Position numbers and translations under genes: made by a program
Assembly (NCBI GenBank): GCA_028023455.1
Contig: JAQFVV010006203.1
Span: 14,484,348-14,548,347 of the forward strand
Length of the DNA: 64,000 nt
Direction: 5' to 3'
From: Epiperipatus broadwayi
Lineage: Eukaryota > Onychophora > Udeonychophora > Euonychophora > Peripatidae
The notes under the pieces: model-generated
Database searches by the model: none
What the model saw: only the letters and a program-made list of their open reading frames with translations
Told to the model about the DNA's origin: nothing
In this document: one piece after another, positions 1 through 13,095 of the stretch
How positions within the stretch are numbered: the first letter of the stretch is position 1
Layout of the letters: every line of letters begins with the position of its first letter

Positions 1-180
1 CATTTATATAGCTGCTGTATATGATTTTTTATTTATTTATCACATTTTATTACTAAATATAAAATATATATTATTTTTATGATTATTAAGTTTTTGTTTT
101 TTTTTAGAATGAAAAAATCCATGTGAGTAGACAGAAAACATTTTCAACATAATATCTGGACAGGCATAGATGTTTTTTTT

Positions 181-1111
181 CAATATACCATATTACTTCG
201 AATTTAAGACATTTCCCCCCAAAATTTGAAGCAAAAATTTTTTAACATCTTATTTTTGTGGTTCTTTGCTTTACATTATACATGCACATGGTATTACAAT
301 CGTTTCCAGTGAAGAATAGTGTATTAAATCTTTTTTAATCAATTTTTTTTGGATTATTTTCATAAAGGGCTTTAACTTTGTCTCTCAAACTGCTACTTTT
401 AATGTTATTTTGCTGATTTTACCAGTATTTTATTGAAAAAAGTTTACCAAATGACCTTTGGAATATTTTTACAACTAACAAATAAATATAACAATGAGAT
501 AAGAGCCTGCCTTCCAAGTTGCTGATTAGTTGATTGTTGTTCTCTACACAAGAGAGTGTCTAACAAAATTTTGAGTTCTCATAGATTCCTTTTGATTTTT
601 AAAGTGGAAGGAATGTTTTAGAATCTTTTAACATTATTTTATTGATGTTGACAATTCTGATGTTTTCGTTTTGAATTTCAAAGTGAAAATGAATGTTTTA
701 GAATCTTTTTTTACACATTTTAAATTCTTTTCAAAAAATATTTATAAAAATATAAAGTATTTTAGAAGAATGATTCAGATTTTAATAGAAAAATGTACTT
801 TTATACGAAAGCAAATTGACAAAGAAATTATAATATTTGACTGCAAGTTAAATGGCTGAAGGTGATGTATCTGATGGAATAGTGAAGATGAGAAATCAAG
901 TTCTGAAAGTGAAGATGTAGAAAGTGAAAGTACTGTATATCAGAAGAAGATTCACTATAAATTAGGTGAGTTTGTATTTTTATTAGTTTCGTACTTAAGT
1001 ACATATGTGTGTCTTAGATTTGGGGGTTAATTTTTTTCCAATTATTCGGGCTTAAAATTCTACTGCATCTTAGACGTGAGGGTGTCATATTCGAAGTAAT
1101 ACGGTATATTG
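181..1111. mobile_element. TIR DNA transposon, non-autonomous or decayed
   Basis: The two ends are inverted copies of each other: CAATATACCATATTACTTCG at the left and, on the complement, the same with one substitution at the right, followed on both sides by a less exact TTCGAAT..GACA stretch. Terminal inverted repeats with an internal TTCGAA recall pogo/Tigger-type elements, but I see no transposase, so the superfamily is open. The inside holds a short acidic ORF with a splice donor (852-965) and, near 360-430, sequence that resembles the inside of the hAT-like element at 10.4-12.3 kb (the shared stretch reads around TTAATGTTATTTTGCTGATTTTA), so the element seems to be composite or nested. 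A clear target duplication was not found. Confidence 0.55.
852..965 (+). pseudogene. Short acidic Ser/Glu-rich candidate exon with one frameshift
   Basis: An ATG at 852 opens a frame reading M-A-E-G-D-V-S-D-G. After a single-base shift near 877 the reading continues as a Ser/Glu/Asp-rich run and ends in Y-Q-K-K-I-H-Y-K-L just before a consensus 5' splice site (AG|GTGAGT at 964-970). The match of an acidic N terminus to a good donor suggests a real or former first exon. It lies within the TIR element at 181-1111, so it may be the first exon of that element's lost gene. The frameshift means it is either dead or affected by a sequence error. No family is recognised. Confidence 0.3.
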
Positions 1112-1850
1112 CTAATATCTTAAAATTGTAAAAGCTTTTGTTATTTATAAATTTTAAAAATAAATACTAATTATGATAAAAAATAATTTAACTTTGCTAC
1201 AAATTCTTTTTAAATTGAAGTTTCATATATGAGAAAATCAAATATATACTTTATGCCTCACCTGAGTTATGTTTAATTTTCCATGCTAAGGTTAATTTGT
1301 TACAATAATCAATTAATTTGTCCATACTTTTACAAATAAAGTTAAGGGAGAGGAAAAAACATTGAATAACTATTTATAAATTAATAAACCTAATTGCAGT
1401 GAGCTGTTTTTTTTTTTCTACTGCTGTAGAATTTAAATTTAGAATAAAGAAATATTCTTAAAATTTAAAAAAATGTATAAATTCAAAAAAAATACTGGAA
1501 CCAGAAGTTTCATGACAATGATGCTTTTGTTTCTAGAAAAACAGTCAAAAAAATTCTAAGTATAATAGATACAAAAAAGTTTTTAAGACAGAAATGTTGA
1601 CTGTTTCTTTTTCTTTAATGTTTATCTGAAATGAATTGAAAAATTAGTATTGTTAAGAGCAGTAGGGATAAGATTTATTGCATGAGATTCATTCTTGATA
1701 TGGCAATGTTGCAAATATTGAAATTAAACAAATGAAATTTTAAAAAGATGTTTGGAATAAAAATAAATATAAGATTCAAAACTAAATGATATATGGATAT
1801 AAATAACATAAGATTAAGAACAGAAATTGGACAAGAAATTATAGCACTTT
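1112..1850. other. AT-rich stretch, nothing recognised
   Basis: No ORF with coding character, tRNA-like signal or inverted repeat was recognised here. Short A and T tracts dominate. Confidence 0.5.
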
Positions 1851-2595
1851 TTTGTCATTATTTTCATCTGCTTTCAGCAATATTTTTTCTTCAACTTCAG
1901 AGCAATATACTGTAAGTTTGAATAATCATTAGACTCTTGAAGCTATTACATTTACATTCCCAAACTAGCTTCTGACTTCATCAGTAAGGACTTTAGTTTC
2001 CAAACTTCTTTATAACTATAAATGAACGTATAATCAATTATGTAATTAGTATATTACAGAACTATATCTTACTATAATATTATGAATGAGAGCATTTGAA
2101 CACTTTCTGTAGCTCACTATTTAATTAGTATGTGAAATATTACATAATAGTCAAATTCTGAATTGTAAACCATGATAATACAAGGTTCACAGGACTGGTT
2201 TCAAGAAAATCCCTTTGTCAGCAATGCCAAAATCCAAATGAACTGATGGATGATACTGAAATACTATCACTCATAATAACACAATAACATGGAAATAGTA
2301 AGCTTTCTCTTTTTACTCTAAACATATGCTTATAAGAGCAATTCTATCATTCTACTTCAGAGCTATCTATTGTAAGCTTAAATAATCAAAGAATTGGAGA
2401 GAATAATCCTAGATGCATGAGCATAATAGTTTCAGCTTTCAATTCAGAAATCTCACTAAAGAAGTGTATATAAATGTAATAACACTATCAATTAATGTCT
2501 ATTAATTACTGAAGCTTATAGTATATGACTAAAATAGAATGAACAAAATTACTCCTGAAAGCAGATGAAAATAGATAAAGAAATTAGAGTAAGAA
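1851..2595. repeat. Family B inverted-repeat element, old copy
   Basis: TTTTCATCTGCTTTCAG near 1862 is answered in inverse orientation by CTGAAAGCAGATGAAAAT at 2556-2573. Inside both ends lies the family motif CTGTAAG(C/T)TT(G/A)AATAATCA, preceded by CTTCAGAGC. The outer pair of arms encloses a second copy at 2348-2450. Related copies are at 36.3 kb and 52.0-52.9 kb. The arms are long and diverged, so this is an old foldback-type element with no coding capacity. Confidence 0.5.
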
Positions 2596-5500
2596 TTGCA
2601 ATGGCCTTAATAAAAATATTTGTGTTTGTGTGCTATTGAACTTGAATTTTTTTTTTTAAAAAAAGCATTTATTTATATCATGAATAGAATAAAACTATAA
2701 AAAGCAAGGACTTGAAAAATTAGAAGGAAAAAAAGATTTATAAAATATAAATTTAAAGAAAAAGAATAAGTGGAAATTATTTATTGATAAAATTATAATG
2801 AAAAAGATAAATTAGTTAGTGAAATTACTATATAAAAAATATATTGGAAAAGTTAGTAAAAAATAAAAAGTAGAAAAAGAGAGAAGTTGATTGATGAGAT
2901 TAAATACGAATTAAACACAAGATAGAAATGCTTGAACAAAATATTTGACTTGATGTGTAGTAACAGTATTTAACAGATAATTAGCAATGAAGATATAATA
3001 TGTAGAAAATCAATGCATTCGATTATTTATATTATTATAACTTTACAATGTTTTAAAGTCACAACTGTCAAATCTGAATTTCTGGTTTTACATGATAATA
3101 ATAATATGCATTTCTGGTTTACAAGATAATAATATATTTGATATATAAATTGAATAAAACACACCTTCATTTATTTATTTTTTTATTTCAAAACAAAACC
3201 AAACAAAATAATTTCTTTATTTAATTAACATTAAAACCCATAGATTATTCACAATTATAATAAAGAAATCTTAGTTTATCAGTAAAGTTGTTTGGATGAT
3301 GTTACATTATCATATTAATATCATAAAAGATTAGTTCATCAATTATCCAATAGAGTGCAGTATTTACCTCATCATTTGGAATAAGTCATCATCAAGAAAA
3401 CAACTTTTATTAAAGTGGGATAAAATAAGAGAATGTGTTAATGCTGATGGAATGATTTGAAGGGAGTAATGCATGAAAAAAATTAATGGGTTTATACTAG
3501 GATAAAAAGGTTTACTTAGGAATATTTAACTTGATAAACAGATTTGCAGGTATTAATCTCTTATACACAAAAACCTCTGACTATCTAAGGAGAAGTAATT
3601 TACATATCATTAAACTTGCTTAATAGAAGAGAGGACTGACATTAAAAAAAGTTATAATTCTTTCATTTCTTCTCAAGAACAGAATTCATGAGTGAGGGGG
3701 GGGGATGGGAGTGATAATGACTAGTTAATAATTTCATAATCTAGAAATGTGATAGAAAATCAGAATTATTCTTTGAATCCATCACAAGTTGCTTATAAAA
3801 TCTCAGATTTTTACTTCTAATCACAGTTCTAAGTGCAATAATCAGAAGATAGTTAAAGAAGTTGAGACACAAGTCAGAAAGTTAAATCTCAATAGGAGAT
3901 CAAAACAAGACACTTAACAAGTTAGCAGAGAAACAATTCTAAAGAAGATGGAAGATAAGTCATATAATTGTAAATTTGAGATTGTGGTTAAAGAACAGAT
4001 TATCACCTTCAAATTGACTATCTGCGCCAAATAACAATCAAGTCTGCCACTGAAATCACTCATAGTAAAGGTGAGAGAAAAAAAATCCATCTCAGTTAAA
4101 GAACTAGTTATATAACAGCAGTAGTGATCGCCTGTCTCATCCAGATAGTAGTAAGCAAATCCTATATTAGAAAACTTGATTATATCCAACAAAGAGCTAT
4201 AAAAAGAGCGGTCCAGGACAGATGACTGATAACTATAGTTATAATCATTTGCCACTTAATATCATCAAAACTGAGATCAGCTCAAAGAAAATCTGACTAT
4301 TTTTGTAATATTTACGATGGTAATATTTTAGGTGTTTCACTCTTAACTTTTGAATGAGTTATAACTATTACTTTGCTAAGTTTTACTTCATGCAAGATAA
4401 TAAACACAAATTTATTAAGTAAGTCTTTTAGAGAATATTTAAATAAAGGTTTTTGAAATAATTTTTTTGAAAAATAGTATACATTGTTTTTATTAACACA
4501 TATCATAAGTTAGATTGCAATGCAAAACACATGCATATATCTCTTTCAGTTTTCATTATTCATTTTCATTATCAATTTACATTTTGTTTAGATAACATAA
4601 AAGTAAACAGGCTTTAAATAGCCCAATGCAATGTAATGGGCTCTTCAATTATCCTTCATAAAGAAAATCTGAAGACAATATCTGTTAGGTTTTCCAATGG
4701 CCAAATGGTGAGAGTTTGAGTGATTTCTCACTTTTGTTTACTCTCTAGCTATTAATAGTTAGATGCCCATTTAAAAACCAATATTGAACGCTAAGCTATG
4801 GACTTGCTACCTCAAAAAATAAATAAAAGTACAAAAAAATTCCATGTTTAATCTTCTTGATTGCAAATACAGACCATGTGCATAATTAGTAGATGTGCAA
4901 TCATTGCAGCATGAGGTTCTACATTTGATCTACATGTCATTAAATATGATATAAAAAGACAAACGTTTTCATAAAAGTAGTTACGAAAGCACTATAACAA
5001 CGGTTTCGTAATGTATCAAACATCCTAGTTCGTGTCTTGTTTAACCAGATAAAGTTGTAAGCAGACTATTGCAGATTATTAATTTGTAATAATACACAAT
5101 CGCAACTTCTTTCATTAAAATATTTGAAATGAAGAATAATATGACATTTGCCTTACCCTTCAGCACTCTACCTACTTACACACACACACAGTTATCTAAA
5201 AAAAAAAAGCTAAATAGAAAAAGATTTAATATATTAAACTATATGTATATTGCAAATTTATATGCGATTATGGAACATTTTTAGATATTTTTTGCTTCGT
5301 CTTTAGAAAAAAACTTTATAAATTGGCAAGCTTGGTTAATATTTCTTCAATGTTTCATTACAAAGGATTGTTGGAGACCTTTGCCCTTCAATCAGCTATT
5401 TAAAGATTGTTTACCTTTTTAAATATCTATAATAAAATACAGGGGAAAAAAAGATAATGGTGAGCTGGAGATTTCATCAAAAATCTACTATCTAACGTAT

Positions 5501-6605
5501 AAGATGTTTGATCCAGTTGCAAGTAATGGAAATGTAAAACTTGATTCCTAAACTAAAATGAGATAGTTCATAATCATAATTTATATTATATATACAGTAA
5601 TTTATTTATGATTAAATTAAATAATATAAATTTTTAATACATTTTTTAAGTGTAAATTAGATACTACAACAATCTATACTCACATTTTTATTCAAATTTG
5701 AAAAAATACAATTATTTCGATGCGTAACATCTTTCAGAACACCCGCCATGTTTTTTAAATTTAAAGATCCTCACTTTCATTCGTTATTTCTGGACCAATC
5801 AAATATAAAGATGGTATTAATTTAATTAGTTAGTCGTTTGCATATATTTCCTTGCGGGATAGGGAAAATAATATTTTTTTTTTATCAAATGAACATTGAA
5901 ATTTATTTGAAATAAAGAACAAGAAATCTACTGGAAATATTAATTATACCAGTTTCCCCAACTTCTTTTTATAAAAAGTTAAATGGAATTAAAGAGTAAT
6001 AGTTCCAGTTTTTTTAACAATAGATTTCAATGAATTATATTGTAATTAAAAATACTTATAGTACTTGTAATACATATACAATGCGATGATTTATAATAAT
6101 AATATGTTCCCACCAAGCATTCGCATTAATGACTTGAACGTAATTCAATCATTGAATAAAATTTGATTTTTGAAAGTACATACAAGTCGTCAACTATACA
6201 GCGAGTGATGCAATGTTGTCAAACATTATATGCTCTTAAATTCCTTCCCAGAATATCATGAGCAGCTATTTAGTAATATAGTACGCCCATTTTTTACGGG
6301 GAAGATCGTATTCAGGAAACAATTCTACGTGATATTCAGGTATTACCAATATTTCATTATAATTCTTTTACTACGTCCAATAATATTTATTGATAATCAA
6401 GAACGCATACATATTCTATCATAATTGGTTCATAAATTGATGTACGCATTGTTTGTCCATGATTTTACATGTAAAAAAAAAAAAATTATTAGTCATATAA
6501 AAAAAAAACTCTCTATACATAACATTTCAAAATACAGTACTGCAAATAATTGTACAAATAATACAAATTCTATACAGGAGAGCAAGGGTGGTTTGTGTCA
6601 AAGTT
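2596..6605. other. 4 kb AT-rich stretch with no recognisable gene
   Basis: Contains a small local duplication (TTTCTGGTTT.ACA.GATAATAATA at 3080-3135), a 9-base G run (3696-3704), a CA microsatellite (5176-5190) and long A/T tracts. The longest ORF, 113 residues on the minus strand at 3914-4255, is listed separately. I see no splice-site-flanked frame and no transposon termini. Confidence 0.4.
3914..4255 (-). other. Unrecognised 113-residue ORF, doubtful
   Basis: A minus-strand open frame with mixed composition (acidic, aromatic and cysteine residues, including D-E-T-G-D-H-Y-C-C-Y). It matches no family I know. The opposite strand over the same bases also has a plausible short frame (M-E-D-K-S-Y-N-C-K-F at about 3947), so the strand assignment is not secure. 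No splice sites, promoter or poly(A) signal could be tied to it. In DNA this AT-rich an ORF of this size can arise by chance. Confidence 0.15.
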
Positions 6606-7241
6606 AAACCACTAAACATCATATAATCACCATATCCTATGTTTACATAAGCTGTTTACATAGCACACTCTTCGTATAGTTGTGCCACCCAGTGTAAGTC
6701 ATAGTAATCAATGGATGTTTTGAAGATTTGTACACAAAATCCCTATCTAATATCTACTCATCCAATATTCCCAGATTAGTTTCTAGCTTGTGGCTTTCAT
6801 TAGTGAAGAGCCTTGAATCTGAGAGTATTGCAACTAGATCTTTGGATCTAATGCAACTCACCATCAATTACTTTTTACCTATTTAGCTAACTACAAAACT
6901 AGATATAAAGCTGTGTAGATACTGAAGTGGGTTCAGATCTGTATGACTATACAAGCCAATTAGCTTGGATTGAAAATATTATGCTTTTATTTTTGAGTTC
7001 CTAGCTTTATAGTTAGCTAAATGTGTAAATAGTGTTTGCTGGAGAGTAGTATTGTATCCAAGGTTCTAGGTATAGTGCTCTCAGATCAATGGCTCCTCAC
7101 TGATGAAAGCCATAAGCTAGAAACTAGTCTGGGGATATTGGATGAGTAGGCATTGGATAGGAATTTCATGCACAAACTTTCTAGTATCCATTAATTACTG
7201 CACTGGGTGGTACTATAGAATGGAGAGTTTGCTATTTTGCT
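6606..7241. repeat. Family A foldback element, near full length
   Basis: Left arm starts TA|AACCACTAAACATCA and runs through TGTGCCACCCAGTG, the ATCAATGGATG motif, CTACTCATCCAATAT, TTTCTAGCTTGTGGCTTTCA and GAGCCTTGAATCTGAGAG to about 6880. After a spacer (about 6900-7000) the same series follows in inverse order and orientation, ending near TGGAGAGTTTGC. The right terminus is truncated. Arms are over 200 bp with many mismatches, so this is an old copy. No ORF of transposase type is present, so it would have depended on another element for movement. Confidence 0.7.
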
Positions 7242-7831
7242 TGCATCAAATTTGTGGAAAAAATAAGTTTGATACTTGTAAATCAAAATGTAACAATTTG
7301 CTATTAATAAGTATTGAACAAATAAGTTATATGTAAGAGATTATGACCTCAGCAACTGATGCATGCTAGTTTAGTGTGAAATGCATTTGATAAGTCATTT
7401 GTCTTTCCATATATCTTCATCATATGTTTCATGAATGTGTATTGAAGAGGAGATTATTAAGTGCATCTATACGATGTTACACATGGAAATAGAGAACTTG
7501 AATTACTCCATGTATATATTAATCTTTACCTGATTTAAATTTTAGAGTTTAATAAATGATTAATTATAATCAATGGATGTCTTTACCTGGGTAATTTGCA
7601 TCAAAGTTGTGGGTAGAATAAGTTTGAGACTTGTAAATTAAAATATAACAATTTATTATTGATAAATATTGAACAAATAATAAAGAAAAATGTGATACTG
7701 TGACTTGGTCCAACTGAAGAGTACTGGTTTAGCACAAAATGCATTTTTGGAATCATTTGCTTTTTCATGTGTCTTTATTCATATGGTTCAAGGAATATGT
7801 AGTAGAGTGGAAATTATTAAGTACATTTGTA
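7242..7831. repeat. Imperfect segmental duplication (two copies)
   Basis: 7242-7475 and 7600-7831 are diverged direct copies: both read CATCAAA.TTGTGG followed by AATAAGTTTGA.ACTTGTAAAT, then a TATTGAACAAATAA stretch and a segment ending in ATTATTAAGT.CAT.T. The second half of each copy resembles the right arm of family C (AACTGA.G..TACTGGTTTAGCA against AACTGATGAGTGCTGGTTCAGCA). No gene is visible. Confidence 0.5.
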
Positions 7832-8050
7832 AAAGAGAGAAAGATAGAAAAAAACAGCCAAACAATTATAATAATAAGAACATTTATATATAATTATTAA
7901 CTATATGCTACATCCAAAGAAGAGATAATTGTGATGAAGGCAATCATTAAAATAATAAGGAATTGTGTTTTCTTAAAATATTAAAATAAAGATTGTCAAT
8001 ATAGTTAAGGTGAGCAATTACAATTAATTACTGTGCAGATGCAGGTCTAG

Positions 8051-8116
8051 ACACACAGAGAGAGGGGGGGATGGAGAGAGAGAGGAGGAGAGAGAGAGGG
8101 GGAGAGAGAGAGAGAG
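8051..8116. repeat. GA-rich microsatellite
   Basis: A purine tract of GA repeats mixed with G runs, read on the other strand as CT repeats. It accounts for two minus-strand ORFs made almost only of Ser, Leu and Pro, which are not genes. Confidence 0.9.
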
Positions 8117-8120
8117 ATCT

Positions 8121-9384
8121 CTTCTGTGCTCTTTAGCATAACTAGTAATTTGTAAATTAATTTCATCTCTAAAAAGAGTGAGGACAGCAAACAGGTCATT
8201 TTCCAAATATAGGTTAGTCTGGCCCATATGATAATCTGCAAACATAGGTGAACTACACAGATCATAATAGATTTTATATTACTTTGGTAAGTCTTAGGGT
8301 CATTTATGTATAGTAATATAATAACACTTTAATCAAATATTCAAGCTTCAGTAATTTAGAATAATTATCACCTGACAAATATGGCTGGAATATTTCACAG
8401 CAGGTCTAATTCCAAAGTACCTTACATATCCCATACTTTGTATGTGGTTGTCCAGTAAAATAATTTAGAACACAGCAGATTGTGCTATCAATTTACTTAA
8501 AGGTGTTGTTCTGACATAATCAGATCACAAGATTGAATTGTTGCTAATACATATCAAGGAAAAAAATTGGCATAATTTCTAAAAAGGGCAACTGATTCTA
8601 AAGAAGAACTAAAGTAGAAGAGTAAAAGTACCTATAAAATAGAATAGAGATGTTGGTGTAAATGAGTATTAATGAGTTCAACATTAATCATGCTGGTGGT
8701 TGATAGGCTATAATGCATACATAGAAATTTTTTTACTTTAGATAGTAGAGGATAAAAATGCAGTCTTTTGTGCCTTACTGAACAAAAAATTGAAATGGCA
8801 AATAAAGATCTGCTTGATAAATATTTCAGTCTATCCCAAATTGGTGGCAAAACAAGGATGGAAGTATAAATGATATAATTGGGCTCTCTGTGAAGTGGTA
8901 AAACCATGCATATATGAAGATTTCTTAGATTAGGCAAAGAGATATTGTTAGAGCAATAATCATTTCTGGCCTTGTAAAGTTTGGCTTATATTGAGGGATT
9001 TGAAGAGGGATTGTGCATGAAGTCAAACTTCAATCAAAAGTTTTTCAAGAGCCAATAGAGAAAGAGAGCATCTTGTAATTCAGAAAATTGCAAATGACAG
9101 TATGATCCAATAAATAGAATTACATACTTTTGTTTTGGCAAAACAAACCATTTTAGTTTGCAATGAAAAGTGAAGAGATATTAAGCAATAAATTAAACCT
9201 AAAATAGTTAATAGATTAGAGGAGAAATGCGTGACTAAGAAGTTTGAACATTATATTTAAAGATGCAGTTGTCCTAGAAAAAAAAAAGTTACCATATGTG
9301 CATGCATATATCATTAAAAACCACTCAGCACTTAGACAAATTCCAATATCAATAACAATCAACAATTTTAAACTGTTGTCAAGG
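8121..9384. other. No recognisable gene
   Basis: A 101-residue minus-strand frame at 8632-8937 has no family resemblance and no supporting signals. Nothing else was recognised. Confidence 0.4.
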
Positions 9385-10200
9385 TAACCTCCTACAATAA
9401 ATAATATATATTCCCACCTCAGTACATGACAATGCTTAATAGGAAAATGAAATCACTTTCCTGTGAATGTAAACTTAATTCAATTACTTTTGTTTGTATA
9501 ATGATCGAACAGATTGATTTTTATAAATAAAGAAATTTCTTATTTTTTTAATCTTAATTTAGTAAGAAAAATTAAACTATCTCTATATAATAAAGTACAG
9601 CATGGTGTGAATGTATATAACATTAAACAATCATTTTTAAATGCATCTCAGTACATGATGTAATAGGGAAATAAAATCACTTTCCCATTGGTCCTTTTTA
9701 TATATACAGGAGATTGCCTACACTTTCTTTGGCAGAAAGTGCGAAACTTAATCAATCAAATTGTTTTTATAATTATCAAATAGATTTACTTTATTATATA
9801 TAGATCATTTAATGTTTATTAGAAAGTTAAAATAAAAAAATAAGGAATTTCTTTACTTTGTTAATATATAGGTGGTTTGAACTCAGATTTTCACATGATC
9901 CTCAACTATCCACGCAATCTCATACCACTGTCACACTTGCTCATACACATGTCAAAAAGATGTTAATGAAAATCAATCTAATTGATCACTAAAAAATAAT
10001 AAAAACAATTGGATTGATTAACTTTCATGCTCTCTGCCATAAGTATTATAAATAAACTTCTTTATCTACAAAGAGGACTAATAGGAAAGTGATTTTATTT
10101 TCCTATTACAGTATTACCATGTGCTGATTGTGGGAATGTATATTATTTACTGTATTAACATTTAAAAACAATTATGCTTAACATTATATATATATGTTAA
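9385..10200. repeat. Family D inverted-repeat element with family C insert
   Basis: Left part carries AGTACATGA and AATAGG.AAAT.AAATCACTTTCC twice (9420-9465 and 9650-9690), GGCAGAAAGTG (9731) and ATTTCTTTACTTTGTTAATA (9849). The right part gives the inverse: GCCATAAGTATTA, AATAGGAAAGTGATTTTATT and GGGAATGTATATTATTTACTG (10030-10160). Between the arms, at about 9888-9980, sits a diverged piece of family C. The same family forms a longer array at 34.9-36.0 kb. No coding capacity is seen. Confidence 0.6.
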
Positions 10201-10366
10201 ATTGAATATTTTCATGAATTTTTAATGTACTAAACAATAGAAATGAAGATATTATACCCATGTAATCAGATATAACTTTTACATTTTGATGTTGACAGGA
10301 AACTTATTACGAATTGAATATCATGAAACTAAACAAGTTTTTTATTTGATCTATACCAGGGTTTTC

Positions 10367-12305
10367 CAAAGTGGACAGTACTTCCCCCCAGTGGGTGGTG
10401 AAGACTTCTAAGGGGGCAATAGTGGGTTCAGAAGCATTTGGGGGGTATTCAGGTGGTCTAGCCTTTTCTTTGAATGCATTGATCATCAGCTTTAACTTGC
10501 TCTCTAACTGCTAATATTTATGTTATTTTGCTAATTTTATGGTTATTTTATAAATTGTTTATGTGCAAGAATATATAAAAAAGTGGGATAGTCTGAGTAA
10601 TTGTAAATGTTTTGCACATTTTTGATGTTTTTTTCTATTAACAAATTAAAAGGAATGCAGGTTATTTTATTATATTTTACTAATAGGTAGAAATGGTCAT
10701 CCTTGCATTATATTTTTTGTTAAAAAAATAAAGTAATTTAAGGTCACTATCAACTGAGAGAATCTAAAAATTTGTCATATCTCAGATTTGTTTTTTGTTT
10801 TTTTGCTTTGAATCTTTTGTAAAGATGGAAAAAGCAATTCCATTGTATTAAAATGAGAAATTATATGTAAAATGGAACTCCTTGAGGAATTAAAAGAGTC
10901 TGAGTGGAAAATGAAAGAAGTGAAAGATAAAAAGGTGTAAAAAGCTATATCAATTGTGTTATGATCAATTATCCAAGATATTGGAGATAACGGCTGAAAT
11001 AGTGAAAGAGGGGTACTCAATTTGTATTGCTATAGGTGTGCTATAAAAGATTTTCAGCAGGTTATGGGGGGTCTCTTCTGAGTTTATTGTTTTCCTTGCT
11101 ATGTTTTGTTTGCTGGATGGTTAAAGGTTTGCTAAACTAAGAGAAATCTAGTGTAAAGCAGTGGAGAACTTTATGAAAGAAGGCATAGCTGAGCCTAGCT
11201 TCAAATTATAGTCTGTCCAGAATTGCATGATCGACTCTTCGTTGGCTGCTGACGTTATTATAAAGATTTCTAGAGAAAACTGAGAAATATAAAACTGCCT
11301 AAATTTTATCATTAAAATGCTAATGAAGTAAACTCCCAATGTTAGTGCACCAGCCAGACTCCTATGCTGCTGTCATATAGCCACAGATGCTAGCTGATGA
11401 TGATGAACACCTTAATGCCTACATTTTATGCCTACATTTTACTGTGAAGAAGGGAAGCCCTCACCACCTTGTTGTCATGGTTTATAGTGCACTACCAGAA
11501 GGAAGGATGGTATAATTTTTTTTATTATCATTATGTCTTGTTGCTATAAATTTTATTGTATTTTTTTTTATTATTTGTATTTTTTTGTTTCTCTATAAAT
11601 TATTATTTGATTTTCCTACTTTAAAACAGTTCTACCAAATTAATTTCTGGAATGCTTGTGTGTATGCTGAGGTGTAGATATATATACATATTTGTTTGTT
11701 GTTGTTTGTTTTTAACACACTGTTCTATTTGAGAAATGAGAAACTTACTTTGCATGAAATTATTATTATTATTTTTGTAATGTCTGTATGTGATTATTGA
11801 AAATTTATTGACACGCTGATTTGGTTTTTGTTTTGTTTTGTTGGCAGTGGTATTTCCTTTTTAAAAGTGTTTTTTCTCTCTCAAAAGTGGCACATAAAGA
11901 TGGGGTTTAGGTTCAGTCTTTCAAAGATATACTGCTTAAAACTTCATGGTACCAATTAGCAGAGTATTAGAGGTTTGGATAGGGAGAGATTAGGAAATAT
12001 AATTGATTTTGATTTGATTTCATTCATTTAAACAAATTTAATAACTTTAATTTTTTTCTTCTTGTTATTGATATTGAGTTTATGTTTATGCCTTATTCCA
12101 ATGCATGACACTGGCATTATGTTATATCTTGTGTGCATTGTATGAATTATGGGGTAGGCATCATCCGATACAGTATCGTTAGTTGCTATTTACATCAAAA
12201 ATATCAAACAGATTGAATGCGGAAAACTGTTATACTTAGGAGGTGGGGTACAAAATTTATGTCTTGCAAAGGGGGTGATGGCCTGAAAAAGTTTGGGAAC
12301 CTATA
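10367..12305. mobile_element. hAT-like DNA transposon, 1.94 kb, decayed
   Basis: The element is bracketed by a perfect 8-bp direct repeat, ATCTATAC at 10359-10366 and 12306-12313, the target-duplication length of hAT transposons. The left end reads CAGGGTTTTCCAAAG and the right end, on the complement, reads TAGGTTCCCAAACTTTTTCA, both close to the CAGGGGTTCCCAAAC type of terminal repeat seen in animal hAT elements. Length suits a shortened transposase-bearing copy. The interior is full of stops; a plus-strand stretch near 11155-11280 reads like former coding sequence (N-C-M-I-D-S-S-L-A-A-D-V-I-I-K-I-S-R-E-N) but I cannot assign it to a transposase domain. Confidence 0.75.
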
Positions 12306-12313
12306 ATCTATAC

Positions 12314-13010
12314 AATAGCTATTTTGTTTTGGATTTTAATGATATAAAATGGGTCTTTTTTTACTTCAAACTTAAGTAACTATATGGATATAAACCCAGA
12401 AAGCTATTTTTATAGGTGTAAGAATGCATAAGATTAGTATTGTTCTTGACTTTCTGCAAATAATAATTAATCTTTTCCAGAGAGTTGTATATGTTGGATT
12501 AGTTTTCTCTATTAACCTATACTATATATAAAGAACCATATCAAATCCAAAGTAAAGAATAGTTCAACTGTCTAGGAATAAAAACTACTTTTACAGACAG
12601 GATAGTGACTATAAATCAATTAAAAACAAAGTCCCAAAAATTGTTTAATAAGATAATAGAATAATAAATACCCTTCCAGTAGTTTTTCAATTAATGGAAT
12701 GAGTCAAGTCAATGGTTTATAAACTAAACAGCATACTACATGTGTTAAAAACATAGAATACTGACCCTCTATTAAGAGTTCAGAATGGAAAATTTCTGAT
12801 TGTGGATATCAGCAATAGATTACATACTTCTGGTGCAAAATTAAATTTAGAAAAAGGATCAAAAAATTGAATTTTTGTGGCATCTGATAAATGATCATCA
12901 CTTAATGTGGTTAAAGCAATAAGAGAAACTATAATCCTAAAATTAATAAAAAGAATTAACAAGCATTTTTAGGGCTGTTAAATTACTACAAAAGTTTTTT
13001 TAAGACAATA
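12314..13010. other. No recognisable gene
   Basis: AT-rich, with no terminal repeats or coding frame recognised between the hAT-like element and the next TIR element. Confidence 0.4.
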
Positions 13011-13095
13011 CTCCTTTAGGTTCTTGTGAGCTTTCAGGTAAACCAAGATGGCAGCCCATATTTTTTGATAAATCTACAGTTTTTACCCTTTCTCC

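Noticed and set aside
8024-8265. Two overlapping minus-strand ORFs rich in Ser, Leu and Pro
   Set aside because: They are translations of a GA/CT microsatellite in two frames.
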